Assembly (NCBI GenBank): GCA_905214865.1
Contig: CAJMNO010000008.1
Location: 1-64,000 of the forward strand
Length of the DNA stretch: 64,000 nucleotides
Direction of reading: 5' to 3'
Source: an uncultured bacterium
Lineage (GTDB): Bacteria > Actinomycetota > Coriobacteriia > Coriobacteriales > Atopobiaceae
In this document: piece after piece, positions 1 to 7,172 of the stretch
How the letters are laid out: each line of letters opens with the position of its first letter
Position numbering within the stretch: position 1 is the stretch's first letter
Translations under genes and position numbers: made by a program
The notes under the pieces: model-generated
Database searches by the model: none
Told to the model about the DNA's origin: nothing
What the model saw: the letters and a program-made list of their open reading frames with translations, nothing else

Positions 1-236
1 CACCATGCGCAATTTCCGGTGACCATCTGCGTCACTTCTTAGTGAACATCAACAGGGGAAACTCGCGGCGACGCTATGCGCAGCCGGCCCCGCCGGCCAG
101 GCGCGATCCTAGACGGGCGAAACTCCCCAGCCGAAGCATCGGAATGCGTTACCCAACACGCGGATATCAGACTCGCAGACGTGCGTCAGGTCACTGACTC
201 GCTTCAGGGTGCCCGCGTCCGGAGGTGGGCATAGAG

Positions 237-279
237 AGGCTCGGCCGGCCCCGGGGAAAATCCGGGGCTGGCCGAGCCT
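237..279. terminator. Strong 18-bp hairpin, probable terminator
   Basis: Positions 237-254 pair with 262-279 to give an 18-bp stem (AGGCTCGGCC... with ...GGCCGAGCCT). It has one G-T wobble (247/269) and a 7-nt loop GGAAAAT. There is no long T-run, but stem length and GC content are typical of a terminator in a GC-rich Gram-positive. It probably ends transcription from a gene left of the window. Confidence 0.55.
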
Positions 280-291
280 TGCCTCTTGACA

Positions 292-760
292 GGAAGAGCT
301 ACATATCAGCGTGTCTAAGCACCTCTCCCCTAAATCCACCCGAGGGCCAGGTTTGTTAAGCACCGAGAGACGGAAATCGTGCGAGGGCTAGGTTTGTTAA
401 GCACTTGTCGTGGGAATCCATACGAGGCCCGGGAAGGTTAAGCAGGCATACCTTGGGGGGGCCCAGAGCGCTTAGAAATCCCGGGGGCCGCACGGGCCGG
501 GCTGTCCGGTGCTTAAAGATCCCGGAGCCCGCACGGATTGGGCCATCCCGTGCTTAAAGATCCCGGGGCGGGTACCGATTTCCGCCCTCCCCGCTCGATC
601 AAGCACCGGGGGGATTAAGCATTTGGTCTCAGAACTCGTGCACGCTCCGGGAATGTTAAGCAGGGCCCCCGTCTCATTCGCCGGGCCCCAAGAAATGTTA
701 AGCAGACGCCCCCTCCCATTCGTGCGAGGCCCGGGAAAGCTAGGCGGGCATGTCTCGGAT
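292..760. repeat. Repeat array A1: about 11 units, 41-42 bp period
   Basis: The marker hexamer CTAAGC/TTAAGC (reverse orientation) or GCTTAG/GCTTAA (forward) recurs at 315, 356, 397 and 438 (reverse), 470, 511 and 552 (forward), then 615, 656 and 698 (reverse), with a diverged copy at 740. Spacing is 41 bp inside each block, rising to 42 in the last. Each unit is about 30 bp: it starts TGCTTAG/A, has CTAG or CCCGG in the middle and ends near CGCACGGATT. About 11 bp of spacer separates units. The orientation order is R4-F3-R4. It resembles arrays at 36766-36917 and 51901-52176. The function is unknown. Confidence 0.75.
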
Positions 761-853
761 GGGACCGATTTGTACGAGTACCAAATTTCTAAGTGGTCGA
801 GGGTCTCCAGAAGTGCGTGGAGCGGTCACGGCCCCGGATTCCCCGACGCCCCC

Positions 854-1762
854 CTAGAGCTCGCAGTCCGCCAGCCGCTCGAAGTAGGTGACCATCGAGG
901 CAAAGTCCTGGTCCATGAGGCCGTTTGCCCTCATCGCCTGGAGGATCTCGTACGCTTGGGCGGTGTACGGCACGGGGGAGTCCGCCTCGTGAGCTGCGGC
1001 CAGGCAGTTCGCGACATCCTTGTGGAGGATGCTCGTCGCGGCACTGGGTGGCGTGAAGTCGTGCGCCAGCATCTGGGGCAGCTTCATCTCGAGGACGGCC
1101 GAGCCAGCCGCGCCGCCACGTATCGCCTCGAAGACGGTCCTGGGATCCACGCCCTCCTTGCGGGCGAAGGTAAACGCCTCGCAGACGACCGCCGTGGTGT
1201 TTGCCACGATCATCTGGTTGACGAGCTTGGCGACACTGCCCGAGCCGACGGGACCGATGAGCCTGGCGGAGGCGCCCATCACGCTAAGCATGGGGGACAC
1301 GCGGTCGAAGTCTGGCTGGCTCCCGCCGCACATGATGGCGAGCCTGCCCTCCTCGGCACCCCTCTGGCCACCGGAGACGGGTGCGTCCACAAAGCCCACG
1401 CCAACCGTCTCGAGGAGACGCGCGCACGCACGCGACTCCGACGGCTTGACCGAGCTCATATCGCAGACCAGCGCGCCCTTCCGCAGCGACGAGGCGACCG
1501 TGCCGGCCTCGACGGCCTTCGCCCCCGAGGCGCCAAAGAGGACCGACTGGACCACGGGGCCGTTGGGGAGCATCGTCACGAGGACGTCCGCCCACGCTGC
1601 GATCTGGTCGTTGGTGCCGGTCCGGGCACCCTCGGCAACAAGGGCGTCGACGGCGTCCTGGTTGAGGTCGCCCACCATGAGGTCGTAGCCCGCACGCACG
1701 AGGTTGGTCGCCATCGGCCTCCCCATGTTCCCAAGCCCGATGAAGCCGATCTTCTCCCCCAC
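854..1762 (-). CDS. NAD(P)-dependent beta-hydroxyacid dehydrogenase
   Basis: This is a member of the 3-hydroxyisobutyrate / tartronate semialdehyde reductase family (HIBADH, GarR, GlxR), about 302 residues. It shows the N-terminal Rossmann signature GFIGLGNMGRPMA, the substrate-binding motif DAPVSGGQRGAEEG, and the region around the catalytic lysine, GSVAKLVNQMIVANT. I chose the GTG at 1762, which has GGAAG eight bases upstream. A longer TTG start at 1786 would lie inside the terminator that closes the his operon. The substrate cannot be told from sequence; glyoxylate/glycerate or serine-type metabolism are possible. It lies just after hisF on the same strand but beyond a terminator, so it is probably a separate transcription unit or read-through gene. 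Confidence 0.85.
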   Translation of the reverse strand: MGEKIGFIGLGNMGRPMATNLVRAGYDLMVGDLNQDAVDALVAEGARTGTNDQIAAWADVLVTMLPNGPVVQSVLFGASGAKAVEAGTVASSLRKGALVCDMSSVKPSESRACARLLETVGVGFVDAPVSGGQRGAEEGRLAIMCGGSQPDFDRVSPMLSVMGASARLIGPVGSGSVAKLVNQMIVANTTAVVCEAFTFARKEGVDPRTVFEAIRGGAAGSAVLEMKLPQMLAHDFTPPSAATSILHKDVANCLAAAHEADSPVPYTAQAYEILQAMRANGLMDQDFASMVTYFERLADCEL

Positions 1763-1784
1763 GAGAACCACTTCCGTTCTTCTC

Positions 1785-1820
1785 AAAAATCCCCTGGCGC
1801 CAAAAGCGACGTCAGGGGAT
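1785..1820 (-). terminator. Rho-independent terminator of the his operon
   Basis: On the minus strand ATCCCCTG (1820-1813) pairs with CAGGGGAT (1796-1789), and the stem is followed by a run of T (A-run at 1785-1789 on the plus strand). It lies 42 bases beyond the hisF stop codon, as expected for the end of the histidine operon. Confidence 0.8.
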
Positions 1821-1861
1821 ATCTACCGCAGGGGAGAGAGGCTCATTCGCGGGGAGACGAG

Positions 1862-2629
1862 CTAGAAGTCCAGGCGCACGGCGATGCCCTGTGATGCCAT
1901 GTACTCCTTGACCTGGCGGATGGTGTACGTGCCAAAGTGGAACACGCTCGCGGCGAGGACGGCATCGGCCTCGCCGTCCACGATGCCCTCGGCAAAGTGC
2001 TCCAGGCAGCCCACGCCGCCCGAGGCGATGACCGGGATGGGCACGGCACGGGCGACCGCCCTGGTGAGGGGGATGTCGAAGCCGTCCTTGGTGCCGTCGC
2101 GGTCCATGCTGGTGAGGAGGATCTCGCCCGCTCCGCGGCGCGCGGCCTCCTCGGCCCACTTCACCGCGTCGATGCCCGTGGGGGTGCGCCCGCCGGCGGT
2201 GTAGACCTCCCACTTGTCTCCCGGCCCCACGTGGCGCGCGTCGATGGCGACGACGACCGCCTGGCTGCCAAATGCGTCTGCCGCGGCGGTGATGAGCGAC
2301 GGGTCCCTCACCGCCGCCGAGTTGACCGACACCTTGTCGGCACCAGCGGCGATCATGCGCCTCATGTCCGCCACGGTGCGCATGCCACCCCCCACGCAGT
2401 ACGGGATGCGGACCTCCTCGGCGGCGCGCGACGCGAGCTCCACGGTGGTGTCCCTGTTATCCGAGGTCGCCGTGATGTCCAGGAACACGACCTCGTCGGC
2501 GCCCTCGCGGTCGTACGCCGCCGCGAGCTCCACGGGGTCCCCGGCGTCGCGGAGCCCCACGAAGTTGACACCCTTCACGACCCTGCCGTCCTTCACGTCC
2601 AGGCAGGGGATGACGCGCTTAGTCAGCAT
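1862..2629 (-). CDS. hisF: Imidazole glycerol phosphate synthase, cyclase subunit HisF
   Basis: HisF (255 aa) closes the imidazole ring. It takes PRFAR plus ammonia delivered from HisH and yields imidazole glycerol phosphate and AICAR. It is a full-length TIM barrel with the N-terminal phosphate and catalytic motif PCLDVKDGRVVKGVNF (catalytic Asp near residue 11), the mid-barrel strand VVAIDARH and the conserved IPVIASGGVG phosphate-binding strand. The start overlaps the last 11 bases of hisA, so the two are likely translationally coupled. It is the last gene of the operon and is followed by a terminator. Confidence 0.97.
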   Translation of the reverse strand: MLTKRVIPCLDVKDGRVVKGVNFVGLRDAGDPVELAAAYDREGADEVVFLDITATSDNRDTTVELASRAAEEVRIPYCVGGGMRTVADMRRMIAAGADKVSVNSAAVRDPSLITAAADAFGSQAVVVAIDARHVGPGDKWEVYTAGGRTPTGIDAVKWAEEAARRGAGEILLTSMDRDGTKDGFDIPLTRAVARAVPIPVIASGGVGCLEHFAEGIVDGEADAVLAASVFHFGTYTIRQVKEYMASQGIAVRLDF

Positions 2630-3395
2630 GCGCTTCTCCCTTGGTCACGGAATCGCCCTCGCCCGCGGCGACGGAAAGCGCCTCGCGCAGCGACAGGCTC
2701 CCCTCGTAGATGGCGCGCCCGGTGATCGCGCCCTCCACCACGTCGTCCCCCAGCCCAGCGAGCCGGCGCACGTCGTCGAGCGACGCGATGCCGCCCGAGG
2801 CGACCACGGGGAAGCCCGCCACCTGGGCGACGTGACGGTACGCCTGGTCGTCGATGCCCGACTGCATGCCGTCGCGGGCGACGTCGGTGTAGACCAGGTG
2901 CCGATAGCCCATGGCAGCGAGCGACGAGACGAGCTCGTCCACCCCAAGGCCCGCCCCCTCTCGCCAGCCGTTCACGCGGACCATGCCGTCGCGGCCGGCC
3001 ACGTCGGCCGCAAGCAGCGCCCCGTAGCGCCGGGCTGCCTCACGGGCGAAGTCGGCGTCACGCACGAGCGCCGTCCCCATCGCGATGCGGGTTGCCCCCG
3101 CCTGGGCCAGGCGCTCGATGGCGTCCATGGACCGCACGCCACCGCCCGTGTCGACCTTGAGGTCGCCGAGCTCGCAGATGGCCGAGATGGCACGTCGGTT
3201 GGCCTCGAGCGCCCGCTCGTCCTCGCCAAACGCCGCGGAGAGGTCCACCACGTGCACCCACGTTGCCCCGCTTGCGGCAAAGTCGCGCGCCACCGCCACC
3301 GGGTCGTCGGAGTACACGTCCATCTTGGAGCGGTCGCCGCGGGAGAGACGCACGACCCTGCCCGCCACCAGGTCTATCGCCGGGAGGAGGACCAT
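2619..3395 (-). CDS. hisA: Phosphoribosyl-formimino-AICAR-phosphate isomerase HisA
   Basis: HisA (258 aa) isomerises ProFAR to PRFAR in histidine synthesis. It is a TIM barrel paralogous to HisF. It shows LLPAIDLVAGRVVRLSRGD at the start (acid/base Asp near residue 8), VDTGGGVRSM and VYTDVARDGMQSG in the middle and FPVVASGGIAS near the end. The frame stays open far upstream, but homology starts at the ATG at 3395, two bases after the hisH stop, so that start is chosen. In some actinobacteria HisA also does the tryptophan-pathway isomerisation (PriA); the sequence here does not settle that. Confidence 0.96.
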   Translation of the reverse strand: MVLLPAIDLVAGRVVRLSRGDRSKMDVYSDDPVAVARDFAASGATWVHVVDLSAAFGEDERALEANRRAISAICELGDLKVDTGGGVRSMDAIERLAQAGATRIAMGTALVRDADFAREAARRYGALLAADVAGRDGMVRVNGWREGAGLGVDELVSSLAAMGYRHLVYTDVARDGMQSGIDDQAYRHVAQVAGFPVVASGGIASLDDVRRLAGLGDDVVEGAITGRAIYEGSLSLREALSVAAGEGDSVTKGEAHAD

Positions 3396-3397
3396 CG

Positions 3398-4063
3398 CTA
3401 TCCCCTCACCACGCGCACGAAGTTGGAGAGGATCCTGCCGCCCGTGCCCGAGGACTTCTCGGGATGGAACTGGACCCCGTACACGTTGTCGCGCCACACG
3501 CACGAGGCGAAGCTGCGCACGTAGTGGGTGCGCGCCGCCACGATGCCATCGTCCACGTCGTCCGCGACGGCGTAGGAGTGCGTGAAGTACACGTTGGCCC
3601 CCTGGGGCACGTCCACCAGGAGCGGGCACCTCTCCCCCACCTGGGTGAGGTAGGCCTGGTCCCAGCCCACGTGCGGGACCTTGAGGCGGTCCGACTCCAG
3701 GCGCGTCACCGAGCCGCCGAGCACGCCGAGCCCGGGGACCCACTTGCCCTGGAACGACTTGCCGGGGGTGGCGCTGCGCTCGTCTCCGCGCTCGAACAGC
3801 AGGTGCAGCCCCAGGCAGATGCCCAGGAACGGCACGCCGCGCCGGATGGAGTCGACGATGGCGTCGGCCTGCCCGCTCTGGCGCAGGAAGCTCATGGCGT
3901 CCTCGAAGGCCCCGACGCCCGGCAGCACCACGCCCGACGCCTCGGAGATCGCCCGCGGGTCGTCGGACGCGACCGCGCTGCCGCCCACGGCGTTGATGCC
4001 ACGGACGACGCTCTGGAGGTTCCCCTTGTGGTAGTCGACCACGACGATGTCCCCGGCGCTCAT
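3398..4063 (-). CDS. hisH: Imidazole glycerol phosphate synthase, glutaminase subunit HisH
   Basis: HisH (221 aa) hydrolyses glutamine and channels ammonia to HisF. It is a class I glutamine amidotransferase with the oxyanion strand LPGVGAFEDAM, nucleophile Cys83 in PFLGICLGLHLL, and the His/Glu pair in GVQFHPEKSSGTG. The ATG at 4063 shares its A with the hisB stop (TGATG), which indicates translational coupling. The open frame extends upstream into hisB, but homology begins at this ATG. Confidence 0.96.
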   Translation of the reverse strand: MSAGDIVVVDYHKGNLQSVVRGINAVGGSAVASDDPRAISEASGVVLPGVGAFEDAMSFLRQSGQADAIVDSIRRGVPFLGICLGLHLLFERGDERSATPGKSFQGKWVPGLGVLGGSVTRLESDRLKVPHVGWDQAYLTQVGERCPLLVDVPQGANVYFTHSYAVADDVDDGIVAARTHYVRSFASCVWRDNVYGVQFHPEKSSGTGGRILSNFVRVVRG

Positions 4064-4650
4064 CACAGGCTCCCCTTGGTCGACGGGATGCCGCTCACGC
4101 GCGGGTCGCTCTCCACGGCCTGCCGAAGGGCGCGCGCCGCGGCCTTGAACGCGCACTCGAGGATGTGGTGGGCATTCTCGCCTGCCAGCTCGCGCAGGTG
4201 CAGCGTGATGCCGGCGTCCCGCGCGAACCCCTGGAAGAACTCGTGGCCCAGCTCGGTGTCGAAGGTCCCCACCTTGTCGGGGCCGATGGGGACGTCCCAG
4301 TACAGCTCCCCGCGCCCGCTCACATCGATGGCGGCAAGCACCAGCGCCTCGTCCATGGGGACGATCGCCTGGGAGAAGCGCGCGATGCCGCTCTTGTCGC
4401 CCAGCGCCTGGCGGACGGCCTGCCCCATCACGATCCCCACGTCCTCGACCGTGTGGTGGTCGTCCACCCAGGTGTCGCCCTTGGCATGGACCGTCAGGTC
4501 CATGAGCGAGTGGCGCCCGAGCGCGGACAGCATGTGGTCGAAGAAGCCGATGCCCGTGCTTATGTCGCACCGTCCCGACCCGTCCAGGTCGAGGGTGACC
4601 GTGATGTCCGTCTCGCCCGTCTTGCGGGATACGGTGGATGTCCTGCCCAT
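4063..4650 (-). CDS. hisB: Imidazoleglycerol-phosphate dehydratase HisB
   Basis: HisB (195 aa) dehydrates imidazole glycerol phosphate to imidazole acetol phosphate. It is the monofunctional form without a fused histidinol phosphatase. The metal-binding His-rich motifs are visible: DDHHTVEDVGI and ENAHHILECAFKA, plus the GIGFFDHML motif near the start. It starts with the ATG at 4650, which overlaps the hisC stop as TGATG. Confidence 0.96.
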   Translation of the reverse strand: MGRTSTVSRKTGETDITVTLDLDGSGRCDISTGIGFFDHMLSALGRHSLMDLTVHAKGDTWVDDHHTVEDVGIVMGQAVRQALGDKSGIARFSQAIVPMDEALVLAAIDVSGRGELYWDVPIGPDKVGTFDTELGHEFFQGFARDAGITLHLRELAGENAHHILECAFKAAARALRQAVESDPRVSGIPSTKGSL

Positions 4651-5750
4651 CAGTCCTCCCTGCTCAGGATCTGGGATAGCGCCGAGACGACCTCGTCGTT
4701 CTCGGCGGGGGTGCCCACGGTGACGCGGAGGCAGTCCTCCAGCCCCGGGGTGCTGGAGAAGTCGCGCACGAGGATGGAGTGCTCGTCGCGCAGCAGGCAG
4801 CGGACGCGATGGGCGTCTGGCATGCGCACGAGGAGGAAGTTGGCCTCGCTGGGCCACACGCGCACGCCCAGGCGCTCGAGCGACGAGAGCCCGCCCGCAA
4901 GGCGGGAGCGCTCCGAGACGATCCGGGCGATGGTGGGCTCAAACGCCTCGCGCTCGCGCACGACGACCGAGGCCGCCGCCTGCGAGAGGACGTTGACGGA
5001 GTAGGGCTGCCGCACCGCCGAGAGCGCGCCGATGACGGAGGGCGAGCCCAGCAGGTAGCCCACGCGCGCGCCGGCCATGCAGTACGCCTTGGACAGCGTG
5101 TGCAGCACCACGAGGTTGGGGTGGCTGGCCAGCAGCGGCTCGGCCGAGGAGCCCGCGGCCGAGAACTCCCCGTAGGCCTCGTCCGCGAGCACGACGCCCG
5201 GGCACGCCTCGCACACCCGCGCCACCAGATCGGTGGGGACGAGGTTGCCCGTGGGGTTGTTGGGCGAGGTCAGGACCACGATGCTCGCGTCCGTGGCGGC
5301 TCTGACCAGCTCGTCGGGGTCAAGCGAGAATTCCTCCGGGTTGCGTCGCACGTCGCGCACGGTGGTCTCGACCAGCTCCGCGTACAGGCGGTACACCGAG
5401 AACGTGGGCGGGCAGTCGACCATGGTGTGGCCGCTGCCACCGAAGGCGAGGAACAGGTTGAAGAGAAGCTCGTCTCCCCCGTTGCCCACGATCACCTGCT
5501 CGGGCGCGACGCCGTGCCACTCCGCGATCTGCCCCCTGAGCTCGTCGCTCATGGGCTTGGGGTAGCGGTTGGTCGCCACCTGCGCGAGGGCCTGCGACAC
5601 GTGGTCGCGCACCTCGGCCGGCATGCCGTAGGTGTTCTCGTTCGCCGACAGGTTGACCCTGCAGGGCGAGAAGGACGGGTCATAGGGCTCCAGGCTCGCC
5701 GCAGACGGCCTCATGACCGCCCGCACCGCCTGGGAAATCTGCTGTGCCAA
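4650..5750 (-). CDS. hisC: Histidinol-phosphate aminotransferase HisC
   Basis: HisC (366 aa) is a PLP fold-type I aminotransferase that makes histidinol phosphate from imidazole acetol phosphate and glutamate. It shows the N-terminal LSANENTYGMP motif, the LTSPNNPTGN strand, DEAYGEF, and the PLP lysine in HTLSKAYCMAGARVGY. The start is TTG at 5750 with GGAGG seven bases upstream, one of three well-supported TTG starts in this window. Confidence 0.95.
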   Translation of the reverse strand: MAQQISQAVRAVMRPSAASLEPYDPSFSPCRVNLSANENTYGMPAEVRDHVSQALAQVATNRYPKPMSDELRGQIAEWHGVAPEQVIVGNGGDELLFNLFLAFGGSGHTMVDCPPTFSVYRLYAELVETTVRDVRRNPEEFSLDPDELVRAATDASIVVLTSPNNPTGNLVPTDLVARVCEACPGVVLADEAYGEFSAAGSSAEPLLASHPNLVVLHTLSKAYCMAGARVGYLLGSPSVIGALSAVRQPYSVNVLSQAAASVVVREREAFEPTIARIVSERSRLAGGLSSLERLGVRVWPSEANFLLVRMPDAHRVRCLLRDEHSILVRDFSSTPGLEDCLRVTVGTPAENDEVVSALSQILSRED

Positions 5751-5768
5751 AGGATGACCTCCCCCGCG

Positions 5769-7172
5769 TCAGCGCGACTCGTACCCGGAGAGGACGGGCC
5801 TGCCGGGCTCCTCAAGCTTACGCGGCCACACCGTCTGCATGGCATCCGCGCAGGCTTCCGTTACATCGGCGAAATTGTCGCCGCCCTCCGCCAGGAGCTT
5901 GCGGCGCATGCCCACCGAGAGCGCGTGGGCCCACAGGCCCTCCGCCTGTGCGAGCGCCTGGACCGCCGGGGCGTCGGCGAGCAGCCCCTCGGGGGTGTAG
6001 CCGATGACCGACGAGCGCTTCTGGAAGTCGTACACGCCGAGCGGGTTGGAGAAGAGCGCGGTGCCGCCCGTGGGAAGCGTGTGGTTGGGGCCAGCAACGT
6101 AGTCACCCAGGGGCTCGGAGCTCCAGGGCCCCACGAATATCGCGCCGGCGTTCTGGATCCTGCCGAGAAGGGAGAAAGCGTCGGCGCAGTGGAGCTCCAG
6201 GTGCTCCGGGGCAATGAGGTTGACGGCGTCGATGGCGGCGTCGAGGGAGTCGCACGCCACGCAGAGCCCCTTGCCGTCGAGCGAGGCGCGGGTGATCTCC
6301 TCGCGCGGGCTCTGCGAGACCAGGGCCTCGATGGCGGGGAACACGCGGCCCGGGAGCGTGGGGTCGTCCGTGACCAGGTAGCAGGCGGCCATGGGGTCGT
6401 GCTCCGCCTGAGCCATGAGGTCCGCGGCGACGATGGCGGGGTCGGCCGTTGCGTCCGCGAGCACGCACACCTCGGAGGGACCGGCGACCATGTCGATGCC
6501 CACGTCGCCCGAGACGTAGCGCTTTGCCGCGGCGACGTAGGCGTTGCCGGGGCCAACCACCTTGGAGACGGCGGGGATGCTCTGGGTGCCGTACGCCACG
6601 GCGCCTATGGCCTGGGCGCCGCCGACGGCGTAGACCTCGTCCACGCCAGCGACCGCCGCGGCGGCGAGGGTGTAGGCCGAGAGCGAGCCGTCGCGCTGGG
6701 GCGGGGTCACCATGACCACGCGGGGCACGCCGGCGACCTTGGCCGGGATCGTGTCCATGAGCACGGTGGAAGGGTACTGGGCGCGGCCGCCGGGTACGTA
6801 CACGGCGACGGACGGGACCGGGGTCACCTTGACGCCCAGGATGGTGCCGTCGGGCTTGGTCGTGAACCACGACTGCTCTCGCTCGCGCTCGTGGAAGTCG
6901 CGGATCTGGTCGTACGCCTTACGGAGCGACGAGAGGAACTCGGGGTCGACCATGTCGAGGGCACCCCTCACCACCTCGTCCGGCACGCGGAACTCGCTGG
7001 GGCAGGCGCCGTCAAAGCGCTGGCAGTACTCACGCACCGCGACGTCGCCGCGCTCGCGGACGTCGTCCACGATCGCCTGCGCGCTGTCCATGACCTCGCG
7101 GGGCAGTGCGCCCGTGCGGGCGAGGTCCTTCTTGGAGAGACGCTCCTCTCCCCTAAGCTCCACCGTTCTCAT
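5769..7172 (-). CDS. hisD: Histidinol dehydrogenase HisD
   Basis: HisD (467 aa) carries out the last two oxidations from histidinol to histidine with NAD and zinc. Family hallmarks are YVPGGRAQYPSTVLM, QAIGAVAYGT, VVGPGNAYVAAAKR, AGPSEVCVLAD, the base region APEHLELH and GPNHTLPTGGTA. Its length is somewhat above the usual 430. The ATG at 7172 overlaps the hisZG stop (ATGA), so it is coupled to the upstream gene. Confidence 0.96.
   Translation of the reverse strand: MRTVELRGEERLSKKDLARTGALPREVMDSAQAIVDDVRERGDVAVREYCQRFDGACPSEFRVPDEVVRGALDMVDPEFLSSLRKAYDQIRDFHEREREQSWFTTKPDGTILGVKVTPVPSVAVYVPGGRAQYPSTVLMDTIPAKVAGVPRVVMVTPPQRDGSLSAYTLAAAAVAGVDEVYAVGGAQAIGAVAYGTQSIPAVSKVVGPGNAYVAAAKRYVSGDVGIDMVAGPSEVCVLADATADPAIVAADLMAQAEHDPMAACYLVTDDPTLPGRVFPAIEALVSQSPREEITRASLDGKGLCVACDSLDAAIDAVNLIAPEHLELHCADAFSLLGRIQNAGAIFVGPWSSEPLGDYVAGPNHTLPTGGTALFSNPLGVYDFQKRSSVIGYTPEGLLADAPAVQALAQAEGLWAHALSVGMRRKLLAEGGDNFADVTEACADAMQTVWPRKLEEPGRPVLSGYESR

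Larger units (their letters stand above)
1..853. other. Non-coding region with repeat array A1
   Basis: I see no credible gene in this stretch. The open frames here are shadows without a good ribosome binding site or recognisable protein content. It holds a very strong hairpin at 237-279 and then an array of about eleven 30-bp units (roughly 292-760), described separately. The next gene to the right ends here from the minus strand. If the gene left of the window is on the plus strand, this is a convergent intergenic gap like the others that carry this repeat. Confidence 0.6.

Noticed and set aside
292..760. CRISPR array
   Set aside because: Units are ~30 bp, but the spacers are only ~11 bp and partly conserved, units occur in both orientations, and no cas gene is present in the window.
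509..1894. 461-codon plus-strand open frame over repeat array A1 and the dehydrogenase
   Set aside because: The first part is translated repeat and the rest is the antisense of a real dehydrogenase. No start site is evident.
2619..3743. N-terminally extended HisA (374 residues)
   Set aside because: The extension is the antisense/out-of-frame reading of hisH. HisA similarity begins exactly at the ATG at 3395.
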